From an uncultured Clostridia bacterium (GTDB lineage Bacteria; Bacillota; Clostridia; Christensenellales; Borkfalkiaceae), in contig CANPZH010000097.1 in the NCBI GenBank assembly GCA_947589335.1, forward strand, positions 1 to 5,567: a stretch of 5,567 bases of DNA, given 5' to 3'. The notes beneath the pieces were generated by a model that searched no databases, had not been told where the DNA came from, and was given only the letters and a program-made list of their open reading frames with translations. Position numbers and translations under genes: made by a program. Within the stretch, counting starts at the first letter, position 1, and every line of letters begins with the position of its first letter. Positions 1 to 5,059 of the stretch are shown in pieces.

Positions 1-1
1 G

Positions 2-1354
2 GCGGGGGAGGCGCTCTACTGCGCCCGCATCATCTCCGAATACCGCAAGCGGGGGTACAAGCTCTCCGACTTTGCGGTGCTCATGCGCATCAACGCGCTC
101 ACCCGCTCCTATGAACAGGAATTTACCAAATACGGCATCTCCTTCAAGGTCTTCGGCGGATTCCGCTTCTTCGAACGGAAGGAGATCAAAGACGTGCTCG
201 CCTATCTGAGGCTGGTCGCGAACCCCTTCGACAGCGAGGCGCTGCAGCGGATCATCAACGTCCCGCGGCGGGGGATCGGCGAAAGGACGATTGAAGCGCT
301 CCGCGGCTATGCGGACGCGGAGGAGCTCTCCCTCTACGACGCCGTGCTCGACGCGGACGGGCTCCCCTTCAACGCGGGGACGAAGAGCAAGCTCCGCGAG
401 TTTGCCGCCTACCTCAAAGATCTCGTCGTGCGCTCGCAGGAGGAGACGGTCGACCGTCTCACCGCCCATCTCATCAAGTCCTCCGGGATCTACGACATGT
501 ACTTCGACGGCACCGACGAAGGCGCCGCCAAGCGCGCCAATCTCGACGAATTTCTCGCCTCCGTCGAGGAGTTCGTGCGGATGAACGAGGGCGCCACGCT
601 CTCGGACTACCTCCAGCAGATCACCCTCTATTCGGACACGGACGAGATGACCGACGACGGCGACTATGTGACGATCGCGACCATCCACGCCGTGAAGGGG
701 CTGGAATTCCGCTGCGTCTTCCTGTGCGGGCTGGAGGAGAACATCATGCCGACCTCGCGCGCGCTCGACGATCCGAACGGGCTCGAAGAGGAGCGGCGGC
801 TCATGTACGTCGCGATCACGCGGGCGCGGGAACAGCTCTGGCTCACCCGCAGCCGCAGCCGCTATCTCTATGGCAGAAGGGAGCAGACGACCCGCTCCGA
901 GTTCATCGACGAACTGAAGACGGAGCTCGGGATCGGGGAGGAGCGTCCCTATCCCCGCTATACGGGAGATTACCGCTTCGGCAGAAGAACGGAATACGGC
1001 GGCTACGGAGGCGGCTACGGGGGCTACGGAAGCTACGGAGCCTCTGCGCCGAAGACGGTGGGGAGAGCTTCGGAATATGCGGAGCGGGAGAGCGGCTTTA
1101 CCTTCGGCGCGGGAGCGCGCCCGCCCGCATCCCCCGTGCGGTTCGGCAACGTGGGCAACGCGCCCAAACAGGAGGAGAGGGATACGAGCCGCTTCGAAGT
1201 GGGCGTCCGCGTGCGGCATCCCCGCTTCGGCGAGGGCGTCATCACCGCGATGCGGGGAGCCCCGGGCAAGCAGATCCTGACCGTGAAATTCAAGACGGCG
1301 GGGAATAAAGATCTGGCGGCGGTGCTTGCGCCGCTCGAGATCATCGGAGATTGA
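2..1354 (+). CDS. pcrA: ATP-dependent DNA helicase PcrA/UvrD, C-terminal part (5' end outside window)
   Basis: SF1A 3'-5' DNA helicase used in excision repair, removal of recombination intermediates and transcription-replication conflicts. The frame is open from base 2 with no start visible, giving 450 residues. A full PcrA is usually about 720-750, so roughly 290-300 N-terminal residues (Walker A, Walker B, motif III) are missing. Visible parts, in residues of this fragment: the motif IV region with VLMRINALTRS then FFERKEIKDVLAYLRL (about 26-70), domain 2B, motif V TIHAVKGLEF (about 227-236) and motif VI EEERRLMYVAITRAR (about 262-276). A low-complexity linker of about 85 residues (312-398) follows. 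The last 50 residues (FEVGVRVRHPRFGEG ... APLEII) match the Tudor-like C-terminal domain that contacts RNA polymerase in Bacillus PcrA. ligA follows after 3 bases, the standard Firmicutes pcrA-ligA pair. Identification is firm. PcrA rather than another UvrD paralogue is inferred from the tail and the ligA neighbour. Confidence 0.96.
   Translation, partial: AGEALYCARIISEYRKRGYKLSDFAVLMRINALTRSYEQEFTKYGISFKVFGGFRFFERKEIKDVLAYLRLVANPFDSEALQRIINVPRRGIGERTIEALRGYADAEELSLYDAVLDADGLPFNAGTKSKLREFAAYLKDLVVRSQEETVDRLTAHLIKSSGIYDMYFDGTDEGAAKRANLDEFLASVEEFVRMNEGATLSDYLQQITLYSDTDEMTDDGDYVTIATIHAVKGLEFRCVFLCGLEENIMPTSRALDDPNGLEEERRLMYVAITRAREQLWLTRSRSRYLYGRREQTTRSEFIDELKTELGIGEERPYPRYTGDYRFGRRTEYGGYGGGYGGYGSYGASAPKTVGRASEYAERESGFTFGAGARPPASPVRFGNVGNAPKQEERDTSRFEVGVRVRHPRFGEGVITAMRGAPGKQILTVKFKTAGNKDLAAVLAPLEIIGD
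995..1039 (+). repeat. Short in-frame GGCTACGGA-type repeat encoding a Gly/Tyr tract in PcrA
   Basis: Imperfect copies of ggc-tac-gga (with ggg and agc variants) follow one another in the reading frame. They encode five tyrosines spaced by two or three glycines or a serine (fragment residues 332-346, reading YGGYGGGYGGYGSYG). The tract lies in the linker between helicase motif VI and the C-terminal Tudor-like domain. Synonymous third positions vary (gga/ggg/ggc), so the tract is not a recent exact duplication. It may have arisen by slippage and then diverged. Confidence 0.8.
1346..1350 (+). promoter_or_regulatory. Ribosome binding site of ligA
   Basis: GGAGA lies 7 bases before the ATG at 1358, inside the last codons of pcrA. 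It supports this ATG over the in-frame ATG at 1367 and indicates that ligA is translated from the pcrA transcript. Confidence 0.65.
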
Positions 1355-1357
1355 ACG

Positions 1358-3292
1358 ATGGAACGGATGAAGGAACTTTGCGAGATTCTCAACCGCTGGG
1401 CGTATGAGTACTATGTCCTCGACGATCCGAGCGTCCCCGACCGGGAGTACGATAAGCTCTACGACGAACTGCGTGAGCTCGAGCGGGAGACGGGCGTCGT
1501 CCTGCCCGAATCACCCACCCGCCGCGTGGGAGGGGAGCCCGTGAAGGGGTTCGAGCGGCATGCGCACATCGCGCGGCTCTATTCCCTCGACAAGGCGGTG
1601 ACGGAGGACGAGCTTGCCGCCTTTTTCACGCGCGCCGAAAAGCACGGATCTCCGACTTACACCGTCGAATACAAGTTCGACGGGCTCACGATGTGCCTCA
1701 CCTATGAAGACGGCGCCTTCGTGCGGGCGACGACCCGCGGCAACGGCATCGAGGGGGAGGACGTCACCGCGCAGGCGCTCACGGTTAAAAGTTTCCCGAT
1801 GAAGATCTCCTACCGCGGCACGCTCGAGGTGCGGGGGGAGGCGGTCATACGGCTCTCCGTGCTCGAAAAGTACAACGCCCTCCATCCCGGCGAGCCGCTG
1901 AAGAATGCGCGGAATGCGGCGGCGGGGGCGATCCGCAACCTCGACCCCAAGGCGACCGCCGCGCGCGGGCCCGAGATCCTGTTCTACGACGTCAACTACA
2001 TGAGCGAAGACCCCGTCTCCTCGCAGGAGGAGGCGATGGCGTTCCTGCGCAGGGAGGGATTCAAGACCTATCCCTATTTCCGCGTCTGCCGCAGCGGCGA
2101 GGAGGTGCAGGCGGCGGTCGACGAGATCGAGATCGAGCGCAAGAAGATCGACGTGCTCACGGACGGCGCGGTCGTCAAGGTCAACGAGGAGTCTTATCGC
2201 AGGGAAATGGGCTACACCGACAAGTTCCCGCGCTGGGCGATCGCCTACAAATTCGAGGCGGAGGAGGCGGAGACGACGGTCCGCAAGGTGTTCTGGCAGA
2301 TCGGGCGCACGGGGAAACTCACCCCGCTCGCGGAGGTCGATCCCGTCGAGCTCGCAGGCGCGACCGTGCGGCGGGCGACGCTGAACAATTACGGCGACCT
2401 CACGCGGAAGAGGGTCAAAGTGCACTCCCGCGTGCTCATCAGGAGGTCCAACGAGGTGATCCCGGAGATCCTCGGCGCGGTGTCCGAGGAGGAGGGGGGC
2501 GTCCCGGTCGAAAAACCCGCCGTCTGTCCCTTCTGCGCAAGTCCCGTTATAGAGGCGGGCGCCAACCTCTTCTGCACGAACGAACAGTGTCCGCCCCGCG
2601 TCGTGCAGAAGCTCACCCATTACTGTTCCAAGAATGCGGCGGACGTCGAGGGGATGTCCGAATCGACGCTCTCGCTGCTCTACCGGGAGCGGGGCGTCCG
2701 CCGGTTTTCCGACCTCTATCATCTGACCGCCGCGGACTTCGGGGGGCTCGAGGGCTTCAAGGAGAAGAAGACCGTCAACCTCCTCTCGGCGATCGAAAAC
2801 AGCAAACATATCCCGCTCGACCGCTTTCTGTACGCGATCGGGATCGGCGGGATCGGGCGCGTCGCCGCGCGCGATCTCGCCGCGTTCGGAAGCGTGGAGG
2901 CGCTCGCCGGGCTCTCCTTCGAAGAGCTGACGGAGCTTGAAAACATCGGCGAGGTCACCGCGGGCGCGATCGTCTCCTACTTCCGCGACGGGGAGAACCT
3001 CGAAGAGCTCGCACGGCTGCGCGAAGCGGGCGTCACGCCCTTCGTCAAGGAGAAGAAGGCGGGCGTCTTCTCGGGGGAGACGGTCGTTTTGACGGGGAGC
3101 CTTGCCTCCATGTCCCGCCCCGAGGCGCAGAAGCTCATCGAGGAGATGGGCGGGGTGTGCTCGGGCGCCGTCTCTGGCAAGACGACGCTCGTCGTCGCGG
3201 GGGAAAAGGCGGGCAGCAAGCTCGAAAAGGCGGAAAAGCTCGGGATCAGGATCATCGGCGAAGAGGCATTTTTGCAGCTGCTCGGACGATAA
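1358..3292 (+). CDS. ligA: NAD+-dependent DNA ligase LigA
   Basis: Seals 3'-OH/5'-phosphate nicks in duplex DNA, using NAD+ to adenylate the enzyme; essential for Okazaki fragment joining and repair. The 644 residues are slightly below the usual 660-670, and all domains are present. Domain Ia (1-60) has the NMN-binding residues Y18, Y19, D28, Y31 and D32 (YEYYVLDDPSVPDREYD). The nucleotidyltransferase domain has catalytic K106 in YKFDG, then TRGNGIEGEDVT, LEVRGE, TDGAVVKV and PRWAIAYKF (292-299). The OB fold starts near GRTGKLTPLAEV (316-327). A four-cysteine zinc finger uses C390, C393, C406 and C411. Helix-hairpin-helix repeats cover about 440-545 (GIGGIGRVAARDLAAFG), and a BRCT domain covers about 568-644. 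Usual consensus SLDNAF reads SLDKAV here, TRGDG reads TRGNG, DGVVVKV reads DGAVVKV and ATLHN reads ATLNN. I take these as features of a clostridial LigA subtype rather than damage, since catalytic and metal residues are intact. The start is fixed by the ribosome site and by the standard position of domain Ia. Confidence 0.97.
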   Translation: MERMKELCEILNRWAYEYYVLDDPSVPDREYDKLYDELRELERETGVVLPESPTRRVGGEPVKGFERHAHIARLYSLDKAVTEDELAAFFTRAEKHGSPTYTVEYKFDGLTMCLTYEDGAFVRATTRGNGIEGEDVTAQALTVKSFPMKISYRGTLEVRGEAVIRLSVLEKYNALHPGEPLKNARNAAAGAIRNLDPKATAARGPEILFYDVNYMSEDPVSSQEEAMAFLRREGFKTYPYFRVCRSGEEVQAAVDEIEIERKKIDVLTDGAVVKVNEESYRREMGYTDKFPRWAIAYKFEAEEAETTVRKVFWQIGRTGKLTPLAEVDPVELAGATVRRATLNNYGDLTRKRVKVHSRVLIRRSNEVIPEILGAVSEEEGGVPVEKPAVCPFCASPVIEAGANLFCTNEQCPPRVVQKLTHYCSKNAADVEGMSESTLSLLYRERGVRRFSDLYHLTAADFGGLEGFKEKKTVNLLSAIENSKHIPLDRFLYAIGIGGIGRVAARDLAAFGSVEALAGLSFEELTELENIGEVTAGAIVSYFRDGENLEELARLREAGVTPFVKEKKAGVFSGETVVLTGSLASMSRPEAQKLIEEMGGVCSGAVSGKTTLVVAGEKAGSKLEKAEKLGIRIIGEEAFLQLLGR

Positions 3293-3309
3293 AAAAATCC
3301 CGAAAAGAC

Positions 3310-3345
3310 TTGCCTAAACCCGATCCGTATGCTATAATAAAATCA
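3310..3345 (+). promoter_or_regulatory. Extended -10 sigma-70/SigA-type promoter of yicC, predicted leaderless
   Basis: A -35 box TTGCCT (3310-3315, 4/6 to TTGACA) is followed by a 17-base spacer and a perfect -10 box TATAAT (3333-3338). TATG at 3328-3331 supplies the extended -10 element (TRTGn) favoured in Gram-positive bacteria. A-rich tracts at about 3291-3306 could act as an UP element. Counting the last -10 base as -7 places +1 at 3345, the A of the yicC ATG, so the transcript would have essentially no 5' leader. The box positions are seen; the transcription start is inferred. Confidence 0.85.
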
Positions 3346-4217
3346 TGTACAGCATGACAGGATTCGGGAAGGGAGAATACAGGGAGAACGGACTGGAGGT
3401 GACCGTCGAGCTCAAGTCGGTCAACAACCGTTTTCTCGATCTCTCCGTCAAGTGTCCGCACGCGCTCAATCCCTATGAAGAGACGATCCGCGCGCAGATC
3501 CGCGAAGCCGTCAGCCGGGGGCATGTCGACGTGTTCGTCGGCGTTCTCGACAAGCGGGAGAAGCGGAAGAAGTTTTATGTCGATACGGCTGCCGCCGCCG
3601 CATATGTCGGGGCGGCGGAAACTTTGAAGGAGGCCTTTCCCAAGCTCGAAGACGACGTGACGCTCGCCTTCCTGCTTCGCTCTCCAGACGTCGTCCGCAC
3701 GGAGGACGAAGCGGGGGAGGATGAGGCGCTCGCCGCCGCGGTGAAGTCGGCGCTCGCCGCCGCGCTGTCCGCGCTCGGGGAGATGCGCCTCAAGGAGGGG
3801 GAACGGCTGAAAGAAGATCTTCTGTCCCACATGGATACGATCGGATCTCTCCGCGAGGAGATCGCGTCGCGCGCTCCTCTCGTCTCCGAAGAGTACCGGA
3901 AAAAGCTCACGGAACGCGTCGCCGAGTTCCTCGGCGGCAAGGTGGAGGAGAGCAGGATCCTCACGGAGGCGGCGGTCTTTGCCGACAAGTGCAACATCGA
4001 CGAAGAGCTCACCCGCCTTGCCTCGCACATCACGGAGTTCCGCAAGATCTGCAAGGAACGCACCGTCGGCAGAAAGCTCGACTTCCTCGTGCAGGAATTC
4101 AACCGCGAGTGCAACACGATATGCAGTAAATCGAACGACGCCGCGATCACGAAATGCGGGCTTGCGATGAAGAACGAGATCGAAAAAGTGCGGGAGCAGA
4201 TCCAGAACCTCGAATAA
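3345..4217 (+). CDS. yicC: YicC/YloC family endoribonuclease
   Basis: A 290-residue member of the YicC family, close to the usual length. E. coli YicC and B. subtilis YloC have been reported as endoribonucleases; the cellular role remains only partly known. The N-terminus MYSMTGFGKGE and ELKSVNNRFLDLSVKCP (22-38) are family hallmarks. So are LRSPDV (111-116), MRLKEGERLKEDL (147-159), NIDEELTRLASHITEF (217-232) and the C-terminal block GRKLDFLVQEFNREC to EKVREQIQNLE (242-290, DUF1732 region). The region 80-150 is Ala- and Glu-rich and probably helical. The ATG at 3345 fits the family N-terminus exactly; the next ATG (3354) would remove the first three residues. There is no Shine-Dalgarno sequence before either ATG, and the promoter above predicts a leaderless mRNA. 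Five of the six cysteines (216, 236, 255, 260, 271) fall in the last 75 residues. It is the first gene of a yicC-gmk-rpoZ-priA cluster, as in Firmicutes. Confidence 0.95.
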   Translation: MYSMTGFGKGEYRENGLEVTVELKSVNNRFLDLSVKCPHALNPYEETIRAQIREAVSRGHVDVFVGVLDKREKRKKFYVDTAAAAAYVGAAETLKEAFPKLEDDVTLAFLLRSPDVVRTEDEAGEDEALAAAVKSALAAALSALGEMRLKEGERLKEDLLSHMDTIGSLREEIASRAPLVSEEYRKKLTERVAEFLGGKVEESRILTEAAVFADKCNIDEELTRLASHITEFRKICKERTVGRKLDFLVQEFNRECNTICSKSNDAAITKCGLAMKNEIEKVREQIQNLE

Positions 4218-4219
4218 AT

Positions 4220-4795
4220 ATGCGGAATATTTTACTTGTGATCTCCGGTCCGTCCGGAGTGGGAAAAGGGACGATGGTACAGCGGCTGTCCGAGACGGGG
4301 GAATTCGCCTTTTCCGTCTCGTGCACGACGCGGGCGCCCCGCGCGGGCGAGCGGGACGGCGTGGAATATTTTTTCCTCGATAAGGAGCAGTTCGAGCGGA
4401 AGATCGCGGAGAACGAATTCCTCGAATACGACAACCACTTCGGGAACTACTACGGCACGCCGCGTTCGTTCGTCGAGGAGACGCTGAAGGAGAAGTCCGT
4501 CTTGCTCGATCTCGACGTCGTGGGCGCGCTCAGCGTGAAGAAGACGTACCCCGGCGCGGTGCTCGTGATGCTCATCCCCCCGAGCATCGACGCGCTGAAG
4601 GCGCGGCTGATCGGCAGACATTCCGAGAGCGAAGAACAGCTCCGCATCCGCCTCTCCCGCGTCGATTACGAGCTCTCGCTCAAAGACCGTTTCGATTACT
4701 GCGTCGTCAACGACACCGTCGAGGCGACGAAGGATATCCTTCTGAAGATCATATCGGAAGAGATGAACAGAGAAGAAAGGAGGAACAGACCATGA
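4220..4795 (+). CDS. gmk: Guanylate kinase
   Basis: Transfers phosphate from ATP to GMP (or dGMP) to give GDP, an essential cytosolic step in guanine nucleotide supply. The 191 residues are a little under the typical 200-210. The P-loop is GPSGVGKGT (10-18). The GMP-binding region has SCTTRAPRAGERDGVEYFF (34-52, with R38, R41 and Y50), EFLEYDNHFGNYYGT (66-80) and LLDLDVVGA (95-103). The lid has RLIGRHSESEEQLRIRL (129-145) and the end has FDYCVVND (158-165). The usual Gln of DVQGA is Val101 here, and no essential residue appears lost. I chose the ATG at 4220 because the P-loop normally starts about ten residues in. An upstream in-frame ATG at 4154 would add 22 residues lying wholly inside yicC. 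There is no Shine-Dalgarno sequence at a usable distance. The ATG lies two bases after the yicC stop in an AT-rich patch, which suggests translational coupling. In Firmicutes this enzyme is a known target of (p)ppGpp inhibition. Confidence 0.97.
   Translation: MRNILLVISGPSGVGKGTMVQRLSETGEFAFSVSCTTRAPRAGERDGVEYFFLDKEQFERKIAENEFLEYDNHFGNYYGTPRSFVEETLKEKSVLLDLDVVGALSVKKTYPGAVLVMLIPPSIDALKARLIGRHSESEEQLRIRLSRVDYELSLKDRFDYCVVNDTVEATKDILLKIISEEMNREERRNRP
4776..4783 (+). promoter_or_regulatory. Strong Shine-Dalgarno site of rpoZ
   Basis: AAAGGAGG is a near-complete complement of the 16S rRNA 3' end, 8 bases before the rpoZ ATG at 4792 and inside the last codons of gmk. It fixes the rpoZ start. It also shows that this organism uses canonical Shine-Dalgarno initiation, in contrast to the two genes upstream. 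Confidence 0.85.
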
Positions 4796-5013
4796 TCAAC
4801 GAACCCTCGGTAGACTCTCTCGTGAGGAAGCTCGGTTCGGATACCGAGCCGATCAGCCGGTACGAACTCTGCGTCGTTGCGGCAAAGCGGACGCGGCAGA
4901 TCATCGAGCAGATGCAGTCCACGGGAACGCTGGAACTTCCCGGAAAACAGAAGGAGATCGTGCTTGCCTGCAAAGAGATCATGAGCGGCAAGGTCAAGTG
5001 CGCAAGAGACTGA
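4792..5013 (+). CDS. rpoZ: DNA-directed RNA polymerase subunit omega
   Basis: Small subunit that binds the C-terminal part of beta' and helps RNA polymerase assemble. The 73 residues match the short Gram-positive form. The signature is PSVDSLVRKL (5-14), then RYELCVVAAKRTRQI (23-37), corresponding to the conserved RY.LV..AAKRARQ core. A short extra segment (about GSDTEPIS, 15-22) lies where many homologues have only DS. The C-terminal half has KEIVLACKEIMSGKV (54-68), the helix normally ending the fold. The start codon overlaps the gmk stop (ATGA), so the two genes are translationally linked, and a strong ribosome site precedes it. The position between gmk and priA agrees with the Firmicutes order. 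It lacks the N-terminal ARV-type residues with which E. coli omega contributes to a ppGpp site, as expected for this phylum. Confidence 0.93.
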   Translation: MINEPSVDSLVRKLGSDTEPISRYELCVVAAKRTRQIIEQMQSTGTLELPGKQKEIVLACKEIMSGKVKCARD

Positions 5014-5021
5014 TCGGATAC

Positions 5022-5051
5022 ATACCCCGTACATGTGCGGGGTATATTCTT
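5022..5051 (+). terminator. Perfect 8-bp hairpin with a short broken T tract between rpoZ and priA (possible attenuator or weak terminator)
   Basis: ATACCCCG (5022-5029) pairs without mismatch with CGGGGTAT (5038-5045), enclosing an 8-base loop TACATGTG. The right arm runs into TATATTCTT, a T-rich but interrupted tail. It starts 9 bases after the rpoZ stop and ends 14 bases before the priA ATG. It could be a weak intrinsic terminator that lowers priA expression, or an mRNA stability or processing element. The pairing is seen directly; the function is inferred. The T tract is poor for a full terminator, and an operon-internal role seems more likely. Confidence 0.5.
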
Positions 5052-5059
5052 AGGTACAG

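Noticed and set aside
724..1308. 194-codon plus-strand frame inside pcrA
   Set aside because: It is out of frame with conserved helicase motif VI and the Tudor-like tail, and consists of an Arg/Ala/Gly-rich nonsense-like translation.
1511..2809. 432-codon open frame on the minus strand opposite ligA
   Set aside because: It is a shadow of GC-rich ligA codons: no recognisable domain, very Arg/Leu/Asp-rich composition, and it lies fully inside a well-supported gene.
2838..2863. GGGATCGGC-like repeat inside ligA
   Set aside because: It encodes the IGIGGIG helix-hairpin-helix motif, so protein constraint and codon bias explain it.
3283..3306. Possible terminator after ligA (TCGG ... CCGA)
   Set aside because: Only about 4 pairs around an A-rich 14-base loop, with no T tract after it. 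The A runs are better explained as upstream promoter sequence.
3252..4028. 258-codon open frame on the minus strand opposite the ligA end and yicC
   Set aside because: It covers the clear yicC promoter and start, has no family resemblance, and its composition is that of the complement of GC-rich coding sequence.
4154..4219. 22-residue N-terminal extension of gmk from an upstream ATG
   Set aside because: It overlaps the conserved C-terminus of yicC, shows no family similarity, and would put the P-loop far later than in other guanylate kinases.
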